A stretch of DNA of 64,000 bases from Pomacea canaliculata (Eukaryota > Mollusca > Gastropoda > Architaenioglossa > Ampullariidae): positions 23,159,319 through 23,223,318 of the forward strand of contig NC_037591.1 in assembly GCF_003073045.1 (NCBI RefSeq). Reading direction: 5' to 3'. Below the pieces are notes generated by a model, which made no database searches, was not told the origin of the DNA, and worked only from the letters and a program-made list of their open reading frames with translations. Positions within the stretch are counted from its first letter, which is position 1. The number at the start of each line of letters is the position of its first letter. The position numbers and the translations under genes were made by a program. Below are positions 1 to 15,262 of this stretch, piece after piece.

Positions 1-2073
1 TATTTACGCTATTGTTCAAAATTTTTTAATTAAAATATTGAAATTTGAGAAATCATTTCATGTGTACTACATGTCGTACGTGTTGACAGACTGGTGTATG
101 TGCGCTCGGGGCTTTCGTGACAATGCATAAGTGTGCACGTGGATGTCAGTTTACTTTTGTTTATATGATCATGAATATTAGGTTATTTTTCTTGTCACTC
201 GTGAATGATCTATATTGTCTGTCCGTCCTTCCGTCCATCCGTACGAAGCTTGATCAATAATACAACGTTTCAAAAACTAACATGTCATTGTTTAGTTAGT
301 CCTTGCAACTGTAATGGGTTTTTCTTTCAAAGAGTGTCTACATTCTGTACAGCAGACACTACAAAACACAAAATCCTTGCTTTCTTTGGTCAGGTGCCGT
401 GTGAAGCAGTTTGTGTCCGCAGACGATAAGAAATTAGTCAGATTTGTGGGTTTTCCCCCGGTTGTAGGGTTAGGTATCCGAAAACGGAGCCAGCGATACA
501 GTGCATGAGCACTTTTTGGTGGAAACATGGAAAATCCCAACTTCTCCCATTCTCGTACCCTGTCCATAGTTTCCAGTCTATGGTTCTTCTGTATCGTCTT
601 TATCTTGCACTTAATACAAGAAAAATATATATATAAAATTTAGAAAGAGCCTCTCTCCACTACAGTAGGCAGCTTAAGAAGCTTTTACATACTAAAATGC
701 AAATCTTACAAAACATCAAGGTTTTATAAAAGTTCACACACACACAGAGTGTAGAAAATCCGGAGAAAAACCACAGAAGGTCAGAGCACGTGTGACCTCC
801 CTACTATGACATTTACCAATAACATTAACAATAACAATTATTTTATGTCTGTGAGCTCGTACCCTAACCAACGTTGGGGGAGGAGGGAGGTGGGAAATAA
901 ATTAGTGGTTCAAATACAACGGTACAGGATCAACGCCTATACTATACTCTAATTACATTTACAACACTTATCGAAAGTGAGAAAGTTTTGTTATTAGCAA
1001 AGGACAAACATTTTACAAATAATTGTCTCTCTCTCTCACCTGTAGAGTTTTAGAAAGAGCAAAGGCGACATTTCTGATTAATTTTCCTGAGTTACTGACT
1101 AAATAAAATGGCGACACGAAGCTGTCAAGGATTCTAACATTGTCAGGAATGCACAACTGACGTAAATTTTGTGTTTTGGGAACATGAACACAGAATATAA
1201 CTCAGTATTTTTCACTAGACACTAGACACGTAGTTCTTTTTGGCTGTTACGTCACTAACTGTATTACATGTATATTACTGTTACGTCACAATACAAAAAG
1301 TTATTTGCTTTTTTGTTTTACTTTGTTCCTCCTTGTTAGCCTACCTGATGTCTTCCTGTTTGTCCGCTGGTCTGTATGTTTCAACCTATTAAATGATTTT
1401 TTTCTGTAGTGTAACAAACCGCGCGGTCATGGCTTAGTGTTGCCGTGGTAACGGGTTTTGTCGCAAGACCAGTGGAGAAGGTCTGTGTTCGTCCATGTAG
1501 AGAAGCAAGAGGACTTCGTTCTCACTCTGTCCAGTTACTACAAGGGTAAATTCTATTCAAAGTATGGTGTCTACACGTTACAGTGAGCAGGACAATGTCT
1601 TTTGTTATCTGTTGCTGTCATCTGGTCACACAGCCGTGTCACGTGCTCGCGTGCACTGTACCGGATGTAGTATGACGTCGAACACTCATTCCTTCAATTC
1701 TTCTCTCTGTGACGAGAATTCATGTCGCTGTCTGTCCCTACCACGTACAATGCTCATTGTCAATAAAACTTCAAGTACTGAAGCAATCTGTCCCGACTAC
1801 AATAGACAGTTGTTGGTTAGATGCACTTAAATAAATATTGTAGCAAAGTTTGTTATGATTGTAACTGTTTTGTTTGTTTGTTTGTTTGTTTGTTTGTTTG
1901 TTTGTTTGTTTGTTTGTTTGTTGTTTTTTTTTTTATTTTTTTTTTCGCTTCCACGAGTGTTTGTGACTGTCTTTTTTGGACATGTTCATGTGAGAGTGGA
2001 GGTAGATGTGGCTAACCTGCTTCTTATTCTCACAGCGAACAACAACAAAAACAAAATCCAAAGATCATCTATT
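1..2073. other. 3' flank of cathepsin gene A, duplicated intergenic DNA
   Basis: No convincing gene. Segments near 480-580 and 1150-1820 resemble 7590-7690 and 7840-8500, the equivalent flank of the next array unit; for example both carry the order 'gagcagg..., gtcacgtgctc, ...ccgg, ...cattcctt'. This is therefore diverged duplicated spacer rather than unique sequence. It also holds several TGACGTCA/TTACGTCA-type motifs near 1245-1290. The short ORFs here are not conserved in the duplicate and look like chance. Confidence 0.6.
1871..1945. repeat. (TTTG)n microsatellite followed by a poly-T run
   Basis: About 13 uninterrupted TTTG units run from 1871 to about 1923 and pass into a T-rich tract. 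A poly-Cys/Leu/Val peptide read through it is an artefact of the repeat. Confidence 0.95.
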
Positions 2074-2085
2074 AACAAGAATACT

Positions 2086-2091
2086 TTTATT
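2086..2091 (-). terminator. poly(A) signal of cathepsin gene A
   Basis: AATAAA on the minus strand, about 185 bp past the stop codon of gene A. The equivalent signal lies at a similar distance (about 180 bp) in copies B and C, which supports its use. Confidence 0.6.
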
Positions 2092-2273
2092 TCTCCCAAA
2101 TCTATTAACTGTAATCAAATAACAAGCAAATTTTTTAACACGTGACATCACTCTCTTAATATAAGAAACACGTAGAATGTATCAGCCTTAAGGTTGATCT
2201 TTCAAGAGTTGTTCATGTGCTGTACACGGGGATCCTGATGTCGGTGACTGTAGTGCTGCAGACGATGAAGATT

Positions 2274-5200
2274 CTACACTTTGGGGTAGCTGGCCTGGGT
2301 TGCGATGCCACAGTTGTTCTTGTTATTCCTGGACATCAGGATGTAGCCATCCATTCCCCAGCTAGTGCCCCAGCTGTTTCCACAGACAAAGAGGGTTGTA
2401 CTATTCTCAAAAAGCTAGAGACTACAAATGGTACAATTCAAATATTTTTCATACGTCCTGTAACTTTTTTCGCTATTAATCACCGCATCATTATTTTTTA
2501 TGTGTGTTTATTGACTTATTTATTTCTTTCGCTCCTCTGTTCCTGCTTTGCTCACCTATTTTTAACGATGTAGTAGTCATTTGAGCTATCAGCGCCATAG
2601 CCGACAGCCAGAACTCCGTGGTCCAGCTGCTTAGAGCTGCACTTCTTCTCGTAGTACACGCCGGACTTGTACAGCTGGAAGGAGTTGTGGCTGGCGTCGA
2701 TGGCCACGGAGATGGGTCCCACGCTGGCGATTGCTTCTTGCAGGTCATTCTCGTTGCCGCTGGCAATGTCGACAAAACCTGTGTCGTTGGCGCCGACATA
2801 AGCACGCTTGAACTTGCACTTCTCGTTCTTTGAATCAAGAAAAATATTGATGTATTCTTAAATCTCCACCCGAATACAAAGTTAATTGCAAATTACCGAG
2901 TTTGAATCGGTGCAAAATACTGATTACAAAAATGGAAGCAAAGAGGCGTGTCCTGTTAGTTTTCGAATGACACACCCCATGACGTCACGAGATGCTGACT
3001 GGCTGTTGAGCCATCACCTCATTAACATGCATTGGAAGCCTTTGTACTGGCGAGGGCTTTCAATGACCTCAGAATTGTAATCTAGGATCAGTACACTTGT
3101 GCTGTTGCCTACTTTTATTTTAAAAAAGTATTGTGAATTATATTTGTGACAAAGTCAGCGCTTTTTAGCACACAGTTCACGTAAATATCATTTAACACGT
3201 CGTCTACATCGCATAAAACAACAGTAACAACAACCGATATTATCATCAATAACAATAATAACATCATAGTCGTTGTCAAAAGAAGAAAAAGATGAAGAAC
3301 TCCGGCAGACCTTGCCCTTATATGGGTATGTGGCCTCGGTATCAATGCCGCCGTTCTTCTGGACGTAGGTGAAAGCCTGGTCCATCAGACCTCCATTGCA
3401 GCCGTTGTTACCTGCATGTAAAGGTGAGAAATGTCACAATGTATCAAATAGAGAGAGAGAGAGGGGAGGGCGAAACAGGGAAGAGGGGGAAAGACAATAT
3501 AAGAACAGACGCTATGAATGCTGGCTACAGATTTTCAGAAGGTAAAGTATAGGTCTGGGCTTTATGAGGCTTTGCGCCTTGTGATGAACTCAAGTAGCCG
3601 CAGAGGTTGTTCATTTTCTGAAATTAAGAAGTGATATGGACATGCGAACGCTCGAGCAAGTAAGACTGGACAAAGTTGATGAGTAAGGTGACGAACGTCA
3701 GAACCTGCACGATTTATTAAAACAGAGGAGAACACTAACGGACTGAGGACCAGAGTTCTCACCCTCCTTCTTGGAACAGTCCACAAGGTCTTGCTCAGAC
3801 AGGGAGACGAGTGTGCCCGTCTTCTTGAACCATTGACCCTCCAGTGACCCTGTGGAAGAGAAGGCCCAGCACGACCCGCACTGACCCTGGAGGTAAAACA
3901 AAATCGAAGCACAGTTAGTCTATGTCCGCAATTGTTCGAACAAAAGTAAATAAATATTGAAATAGTATGTGTAAACTGACTGAGGCGAAGTAAACTGTGT
4001 CTTGCCTTCTTACTGCCCAGAGAACAGATGTCAGAAACGAAATCAAATCAAAGTTTTTCAAAAATCATCTTTGTAACCATCCTTTCACTCGCACTGAGTT
4101 TTATTTTCAGGTGAGATGACCATGTTTAAAAAAATTACTAAGAAAATTATTATTTAAGACTAATACTTCATCATAACATAAAAACTTCAAATACGATGAC
4201 AATTTTGCAAAGGTATTTGTTGACCAAAATGGACGATGTAAGGCAGGAGACCTGTGTTCAGCTGAACCATACCTGGTTTTTAATAGGGGTGACGTAGCCT
4301 TTGGTGCGCCAGTCAACAGAGTCGGGTAGCTGTGCACCAGCCTAGGGACAAAGATCTCTCCCCCAGCTAGGAGAGTGTCGGACATCTTGAAGCCATTCAG
4401 CACTTTGCGGAATTCTGCGTTGCTCTGAGAAGACAACGAAACAGGTTGAAAGAAAACAGCTGCATACATACCAGATACCCACATATAAGGTAGAAAAATG
4501 CAGGCAGGCGAACTTACACGCAAACTATCCCATAATATGAGTCTACCTGATGTGAGACAACTGGGAAAGAAAGCATACAAAATAAATTCTGTGCATGGTT
4601 AGCATCTATGAAAAATGTTCTATGCTTCCCCTTTACTAAGGTTAATTTGAAGTCTCTCTGTAAGTGAATTAATTGACATGTGAATAGAATTCAAACAGTG
4701 GAGTACGAGAGGTAGCTCTTCTGAATTATTTTAACTTCTTCTGGGTTAGTAGTAGTAGTCTTTTAATTTCGCCTGCGCTATTTTAAGGTCAGCCTATACC
4801 TATCTCTGTTTTGAATTTGTTTCGTTCCCCTTGTCTCTCTGTCTGCTTGTCTGTCTTTCTGTTTTTCTGCGCCTGTCTGCATGCGTCAGCTTATTAAGTA
4901 AAGGACGCGCGCATAAATCGCATACAGGTTAAAACACTCTCTTGTCACCACTGCAGCGAGAAACTCAGGGTTCATCTCGTCTCGGGGACACTCTCTGTAC
5001 CTGACACCTTGTTAGCAGGGCTGTGCCTCGGGGGTTTCCTCCCTTTCCCTTCCCCTCCCCCTATAGCCCGAAATCACTACTAAATAAACCAAGCAACCAA
5101 GCAGCCAGCCAACCACCCACCCAACCAACCAAATCGCATACCATGTCGGCGTACTCGTTGACCCCGACACGGAAAGTGTGGATACCCAGGTCAGCTCGAA

Positions 5201-6356
5201 GTTGTGTCGCTGGATGAAGTCCAGGTTGTTCTCCCAGATCTCGCGCCTGTGTAAAACCGACAATTAAAAAAACTAATGTACGTTTTAAATTTTACTCGTG
5301 CTTCGTCTGTTATTACGAGTGTGCAAGAGACTAAGTAGATTTTGTAAAAAACAAAAAACCAAAAAAACAAAAAAAACTTTTTTAAATACCTCGTGGTAAC
5401 AGTCTCACTGTTGTGTAACACAGGGAAACTATTCACAAGGAACAATACATTTTTGAGTAGACAGTTGAGTCACCGTCTCAAATCACAAAATTTCAATGAG
5501 AAGGCTGGTTACTAACAGGCAACAGGTACATGAGTGATCAGTTCTGCAAGCCTTTGTTGTATGTGTGTGTGTGAGAGAGAGAGAGCGAGGTAGGGTGGTA
5601 AAAGACAGTAAGTAAAATAAAAACAGAGTCTTCAATGAAGAAAATAAACAAACCCACCAGCCAACCAAACTTAGAAATAAAACAGACGGCATCCGACAGT
5701 TAGGAGCCAGGACAAGGTAAGTCCTCCCCTATTTTCGCTCTCTTTGTGGTTTTCCTCCACTTACCCATACAAGGACCTTTTTGTGACACGCACATGAATA
5801 CATTTTTTGGCTTGGATTTGCTGTTAGAGTTTAAGTAATTTATTTTCACAAACTTCAGCAGTCACAAACAACACTGTGCTTTCTTTTTGCGCTTTCTACG
5901 ACGACTATCTGTGAAGTTTCGTCTCACAATGCATTCTTGTAGATGACCAGGCTGCCCTGGTCAAGATACTATTGTCTCGAGACACAAACCTACATCTCCG
6001 AGCACAGAAAAAGATAAACCTGTGACGTCGCAATGTCCACGGATAAACAAGCTGATGGTCGCAGCTTTCTCGGTGGATGGATGCATCGATAGCAAACTAA
6101 ACACTTCTGTAGTCCCTGGAATAGCAGCAGTAGCATCTCCTTAAAAACACATCATCGCAACGATCAGAACGTTTTGTCCTCTCACCTTCGATCAGGATTC
6201 GATCAAGAGCTGTGTCGCCATCGATCCTTACCTGTAAGCCTCTTCGTCGACATCCTTGTAGGACTTCTTGTAAGACATCTTGAACGAATCCCACTGGGAG
6301 TCAAGGTCCAGGGCGCAGGTCAGGCCAAGCATCGCCACGAGGATGAAGCACTTCAT
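2274..6356 (-). CDS. Cathepsin L-like cysteine protease, array copy A (frame disrupted)
   Basis: Papain-family (C1A) endopeptidase of lysosomes or digestive secretions, made as a signal peptide, inhibitory propeptide and protease domain. Coding exons: 6232-6356, 5142-5246, 4273-4424, 3763-3886, 3311-3411, 2556-2827, 2274-2373. Seen: signal peptide [21 protein letters not shown]-type prodomain (ending in QRHN) and GVNEYADM; active-site [10 protein letters not shown]; His in LDHGVL; Asn in KNSWG; 3' end KV-stop. The expected family length is about 326 aa. Odd points: exon 3 lacks one base near 5195 and exon 4 lacks one base near 4340, relative to B and C, so the frame is lost through the propeptide. 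The donor after exon 6 is GTCTGC instead of the GTAGGT of B and C. Either a young pseudogene or a gene with uncorrected assembly indels; exon 7 and exon 8 read cleanly. Confidence 0.85.
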
Positions 6357-6570
6357 CTGCACACAATGGCCGCATGTTCAAGGCATCGTTTCAAGAGCTA
6401 TGTAAGCTTCTGGTGCACACACTGATGCATGGTTTCTGTGTACACAGCGTGGATGTAAAATAAATGGCAATGCAATGACCCATAAACGCTCCATTTCATG
6501 CTTGAGTAACATGAAGATAAATGAAGCACATGTGTGTGAAAGAGAGAGAAAGTGAGGGGGAGGCTCTCAC

Positions 6571-6675
6571 CTTGGTGTGATGTCGATGTCACTTTTTAAA
6601 TCCTGGACTAATGACAGGCTCAGAGCCTTGGTTTCTTTTATATGGTCTTGGCCTGACCCTACAGAGGGCCACGTG
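6571..6675 (-). promoter_or_regulatory. Promoter and noncoding exon 1 of cathepsin gene A
   Basis: Minus strand order: an E-box CACGTG (6670-6675, context GTCACGTGGC), a TATA box CATATAAAAG (about 6635-6645), then a short 5'UTR exon ending AAG|GTGAGAG at 6571. The intron ends CAG immediately before the ATG at 6356. B and C have the same arrangement. The TATA box and donor are clear; the transcription start, near 6607, is inferred from TATA spacing. Confidence 0.7.
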
Positions 6676-8560
6676 ACCATCACATGCTTGTACGCCCTGA
6701 TTATTTTGATATACACGATACGAGTAGTTTCATGGAGTTTTCCTTTCGTCCATTCATTTTAGGAGCGCTGCGGGTGTCGAACGACAAACCACTGTGGTGT
6801 GTGGGAGTGGGTAAGGGGTGGACGGGTGGATGGATCAGAATGGTAACTAAACGCGACAGCACTAGTATTTCAGATGCTTTTAAGACCAGTAATATGCAAC
6901 ATAAACTTAACCATTGTTTTCATGTGTGTCGATTGGGAAGTAGTAAAATTAGTTTAATAATTCGTTGATTTCCTTAATGTCGTTGTTTCCAGTAACCTGT
7001 TGATGACGTGCAGCGATGATTGACTGCACATATAAGATGTCTTCACACCAAGGACATAAAGGAGGTTTAAAAAGGACTAAGAAAATTTATTGACAAAAAA
7101 ATTTGTTATTCCAGATATTGACACCGAAAATCACTGAATTTGTAAAAATATTGTCTTCAATTGTAAAAATATCTGTTTCAGTCAGCTGTTTCCTCAAATT
7201 ATCTAGCGCTCTCGATAGAGGTGCGAGGATGATAAGTATCGGACTTTAAAAGGTCAGAGGACGGACGACCCGTTGGAATGATGCTCTACACATGACTGGC
7301 ACGAGACTTGGCTACCTGCACGTGACTACAGGCTGGACAAAAAGATCTCGTGATCAGATGAAAACAAAATTTTAAAAGGTGTTTTGGGGAATATACTTAG
7401 GGGGTCACACATGAGTGACGCGTCTATGATCACGTAAAAACATTTTTGTAATTTTTTTGCATCTCAACTATTTGACAGACACATGTCCAAGAAAGACGAC
7501 CATTTTTTTCTTCCATCAGGTGGTGACTGAGGTAGTTCTAGTTTTAAAAAACCCAAAGAAGTCAGCAACTTAGAGATTTTTGCGAGATACTGAAATCTGA
7601 AATGGAGCCCGCGATGCATGACTTGTGCACGTGGACATGGGAAGTCCCACTGCTCGCATGGTCTACACCTGTCCTATAGTTTCTTATCTACTCCAAATGC
7701 AACGGTCTTATGTGTATTATTAGTATTCACATAGCTTGTTCACACAGCACTACACATCTCTCTACACAGTTCTTGTCGACCATCAGACACGCACTTTCTG
7801 CTCTCACGTCACTTGTAGCTGTCGTGTACAGGCACGTTAATTAGATATGTAGAGGCTATTTTTAAACTATGACGTCACTTGTTTGTCATGTACAAGTCGC
7901 ATTATTAAATACGTAGAGGGTATTTTAAAACTATTACGTCACAATACACAGAGTTGGTTTGTGCAATGTTGCGTCACGAGGCATACGTGTCTGTAACGTT
8001 ACAAGTCGCTCTCTGACAGCAATATTGACCACGTGGTCATCGCCTTGTGTCGCCGCCGTATCATGTGCTTTGATGCAAACACACCAACAGCTAACCCGCG
8101 GTAAAGGTGAGTGTTCACCTGCAACAGGTGTTGTCACTCCACTTTCTACACTCTACGCTCTCTACAACCGGAAAGTGTACGTTGAGCAGGTGACTTATTT
8201 GTTCTCTTATCTTTTACTCTTATCCTGTCACACACTTGAGTCACGTGCTCACGTACACAATACCGGTTATAATCGTTCATTCCTTTTGTTCTGCTCTCTG
8301 TGGCTTTGACTCTATCATATCTCTGTGACATTGTGATGAGATCCCCTGTAGCTCACCTTATACAGTACGATCTAGAATGTTCATTCTCTTCTGTTGTCTC
8401 TTGCTTTTATCTTGTCTATTGTCATGGCAACAAAAACTGTCCTGATTACAGTGTCATGTTGATTTTAACAGCATCGAGAAAATATTGACTACAACACTAG
8501 CTGATTTACTTAATTAAGTATTGTAATAAACTTGGAGACAACAATAGAAATCTCTGACCT
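6676..8560. other. Spacer between array units A and X1-B
   Basis: The part next to gene A (about 6700-6880) is homologous to the upstream regions of B and C. The rest is diverged duplicated spacer, including two imperfect tandem copies of about 70 bp at 7800-7955 (tgtcatgtac..., cgtagaggg/cta, ttaaactatkacgtcac). No gene is supported. Confidence 0.5.
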
Positions 8561-8564
8561 CGAT

Positions 8565-9085
8565 ACAGCCACAGCCATAAGCAGCTCTGCGCTTTCCATA
8601 AGCTACAACCGCTGTCTTTGAAAGTCTAGGTATCACGATACCTCAATGTTTACACTGCCTGCATCTTCAGGTAAGTTTTCTGCACTTACAGGTGTGTGCT
8701 GCTGTACAAAGACACATCAGTGTTCTTTTGCGGCGGCTGAGTTAGGGAGACGATGATGTGGACAGGTAGATGAATCTGAACAGTAACTGTACAAACTCGT
8801 GTGTGTGTGTGTGTGTTCGTCTGTTCTTTGTATTCGTCGCAATCGGTGTTCTGATGCAAGTTGTCCAGCTAGTATATTTAATGAATTCTGGGATAGAAAA
8901 CCATACACCAGTAATAACATGCCATTGTAACTTTAAAGGTGCTTATAAGTACAATGATCAACTAATGTTTTATTTATTTATCCCGATTGTGTTGCGCAAT
9001 ATCCCCTTTGCAGCATTCCGGAGACTTGACAATATCTGACAAGGACCACTTAGTTTTACCCCTGACCTGACCCTTAGGTCATATT
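8565..9085 (-). pseudogene. Promoter-only relic of a cathepsin copy (X1)
   Basis: Sequence from about 8570 to 9085 matches relic X2 at 18133-18982 and, more weakly, the upstream region of B and C ('acatcagtg...gacgatg..gtggacaggt'). X1 has no recognisable cathepsin exon. The block around exon 1 that survives in X2 (18200-18535) is missing here. I read it as the upstream part of a cathepsin gene whose body was lost. A (GT)n run lies at 8800-8816. Confidence 0.5.
9063..9081. promoter_or_regulatory. TGACCT-N7-AGGTCA everted repeat (X1)
   Basis: Nuclear-receptor-type half-sites TGACCT and AGGTCA separated by seven bases. The identical 19-mer recurs at 13665, 18964 and 23983, each upstream of an array copy. 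Function is inferred from the motif only. Confidence 0.4.
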
Positions 9086-9324
9086 TACATCAAACCTGTC
9101 AATCACATGCAGGAAATGTTTCATGAACAAGCGACTTTACATTTTCTTTAAAGAGTTTTAAAGAGACCTTTATGCGGTGCAAGACCTGTTGGTTAAGAAA
9201 CGGACTCTAAACCCACTCTTCTATTTTGTTTTTGTTTCGTGTGAATCCTCTTTACACTGCTAATCGCAACAAACAAGGAAATAAAATCAAAAGATCCAGT
9301 ATTGAAAAAGAATCAACGAATTAT

Positions 9325-9330
9325 TTTATT
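9325..9330 (-). terminator. poly(A) signal of cathepsin gene B
   Basis: AATAAA on the minus strand about 175 bp after the stop codon; the same signal is present at 19225-19230 in copy C. Confidence 0.6.
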
Positions 9331-9504
9331 TCTGAACAACTGTATAAACTGTACACAGAATACAACCAATCATTTTTTTAACATGGGACAACACTCTCTT
9401 AATATACGAAAGCTCGAAACATATTAACAGGAGTTTTTAACAATTATTCTATACACGCTGGGGATCCTGATGCCGGTGACTGTTGTGCTGCAGACGATGA
9501 CTTT

Positions 9505-12879
<3,375 letters not shown>

Positions 12880-13093
12880 CTGCACACAATGACCTCATGT
12901 TAATTAAGGCATTATTTCAAGAGCTGCGCTGCCGGTCACCACAGCACTACATTGGTGTGTGGTTTCTGTGTACACAGCGCGTGTGTGATGTGTACACACA
13001 ATACATGGAAATGCATTGAGCCATAAACACTCAAACTATTGTATGTTTACTAGCGTCTGTGTGTGAGAGAGAGAGAAAGAGAAAGGCGCTCAC

Positions 13094-13213
13094 CTTTGAT
13101 GTGATGTCGATGTTTCCTCTTCGCTGGTTTCTTTTGAAACTGGACTAGCGACAGGCACTGAGCAGCGGATCGTTTTATATCGTCTGGGCCTGCACCGAAA
13201 ATAGTCCCACGTG
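13094..13213 (-). promoter_or_regulatory. Promoter and noncoding exon 1 of cathepsin gene B
   Basis: E-box CACGTG at 13208-13213 (TCACGTGG on the minus strand), TATA box GATATAAAAC at about 13172-13181, then a 5'UTR exon with donor AAAG|GTGAGC at 13094. The intron ends CAG directly before the start codon at 12879. Gene C is the same at 23421-23543. Confidence 0.7.
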
Positions 13214-13664
13214 AGTGTCATATGCTACGATTGCGCGCCCTAGTTTTTTTTTTTTTTTTAAATGCACTGCGAGTATTTTCCACGTACTTTTTCTTTCGTA
13301 CGCTTTCTTTAGCAGAGAGTGTTGCTGTTGTATAACGGCAAATCAGTGTGGTCAGTCAGGGATAGGGAAGTGTGGACAGGTGAATGGTTTAGAAATGGTA
13401 CTGGATGAGAATGCACCAGTCTTGTGTGTGTATCTTTTGTTGCTGTGTTGTTGTTGTGTGAGAGTGTTCTAGTGCAACTTCTGTGTAATCACTATTTGGA
13501 TAAATAAACTATCTATCCACCACCACGTATAACATTCTCATTGTACTTAGCTGTTTATCAGCACTTTTACATGAATTGTCTTTATTGATTGATTGATTGA
13601 TTTATTTGGTGTTGTCCATTATAGTTAAAGCAGTATACTTCGATCGACCAGTTAGCTCTTCACC

Positions 13665-13683
13665 TGACCTGACCCTTAGGTCA
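13665..13683. promoter_or_regulatory. TGACCT-N7-AGGTCA everted repeat (upstream of B)
   Basis: Half-sites about 480 bp upstream of the gene B TATA box, nested in a larger hairpin (TTCACCT ... AGGTGAA, about 13659-13690). Conserved in copy C and in relics X1 and X2. Confidence 0.45.
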
Positions 13684-13965
13684 TAGGTGAAGCCATACAA
13701 GTGTGTCATAGACAGCGATCGAATGTTTGTTAAACGACCAATTTACAATTCTCCAATTTACTTTTATCTGATAGGCTTCTATGTTAAGGCGCTGACTTTG
13801 AGATCGCTACTTTGTTCTAGTTTTTTCCACTTTCTCCTCTTATCTTTTCGTTAGATGACGCTGCAGTGATTGGAGTCACATGCGCGGTTCACGTGTGTAG
13901 CTGATTGGACACGAGGGGAGCTCTGCATAGACATGCACACAGGTACCTTCGCGTTATAGGCGTGT

Positions 13966-13987
13966 ATGTGCATGTGTACATGCACAT
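13966..13987. repeat. 22-bp near-perfect palindrome upstream of B
   Basis: Ten-base arms ATGTGCATGT and ACATGCACAT flank a two-base centre. The same palindrome is at 24283-24304 upstream of C, so it predates the duplication. Two ATTGG (inverted CCAAT) motifs lie nearby at 13876-13905. Confidence 0.6.
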
Positions 13988-14206
13988 CTGTCGCTAACTC
14001 AGTGGCGAGTCTTGTCAGCCGCTGCGTCTATCCAGTTTCCCAGCCCTACCCTCCCCATGCCAGATCCCCCCGACCTGCATGGGGTGACCAGCATATGCCA
14101 CGGGAATTACTGAATGAAGAGATATGTATGTGCACCTGATGTCGAGCTACAACAGGAAAAAAATCTTAAATGCTCCTCGAGTATACGTGTCATCCTTCCG
14201 AGTCAT

Positions 14207-15258
14207 CCTTGACCACGACAGAGAGCTTAGATATAGAGAGGGTGCACTCCTTTATCCTTTCTTACCTGTTAAGAAAAGTAGTGACGGACTTGCGTCCCTT
14301 CGATAAATATGCTACGCGCAGTTGCTACTATCTAGCACTACTAACAAAGTCGTCGCTAGCACTGTTTATCTTTGGAGTAAATGTCTAGGTGTTTGCGATA
14401 TGAAATGACGTTTATCTAAGAACAGATTTTTGTGTCTTTTATTGATGAGAATTGCTTAGATGAGGGTAGTTTGGGAGAGTTTTAATACATGTATGACAGA
14501 TGACTATATTTAAAAAAGGATAACTTTTAGAAATTCAAACAGCACATCTATGAGCACAAATTTGCATTTATTTAAAAAATCCATAAAAATCTAATTTGAT
14601 GATAATTTATGAATATGAGAAAAGCAGTTAAAAACAGAATTACACATGAATATAAACAGCCACATTCAGAAGACTTGCTCACATACTGAGATATATAGAT
14701 TTCTGTTTACATACAAGCATGGGCAATAAATTCTCCCACAAATCATAATAATCATAATAAATAACAAATCATAATACTACTATTACTAATAATGTATATA
14801 TTTATATAAATTCATATCCCTTATTGTAAGAACATTGGTTGGCAATTTAAAGATAACAGCTATGCTTACTATGAAATATACAGCAAGCAGATACTCAAAA
14901 GGGATCATTCACACATGTACTTTGAATAAAGATTTATAACATTTTCTTTCACACTGTTCTAAAATAATTTTAAATTACTTTAGCTTAAAAGCTACAAATG
15001 ATGTAACTTCAACATTTTTTTATTTCTTTTTGTTCCTTTTTCAAAGAAGACACAGAGCTATCTTTAAGAGAAAAATGGAGGCGAACATTAATAAATAGAT
15101 TAATCACACTTCCTTGCAGATCCCACGCACCAAGTGGACAACAGAGGTCAATGCTTTTTAGCTCTTTCCACAGAAGTCGAATCAACTGAGATTTAACTTT
15201 TTTCCCCAGGAAGTAACTGGTCAATATTTTTACAATAGGCACACTCTAATATCTTAAC
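14207..15258. other. AT-rich unique sequence
   Basis: Begins at the duplication breakpoint. Strongly AT-rich with no conserved ORF, RNA gene or repeat that I recognise. Confidence 0.5.
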
Positions 15259-15262
15259 TGTC

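Noticed and set aside
1821-2145. Two overlapping Cys/Val/Phe-rich ORFs
   Set aside because: They are translations of the TTTG microsatellite and poly-T tract.
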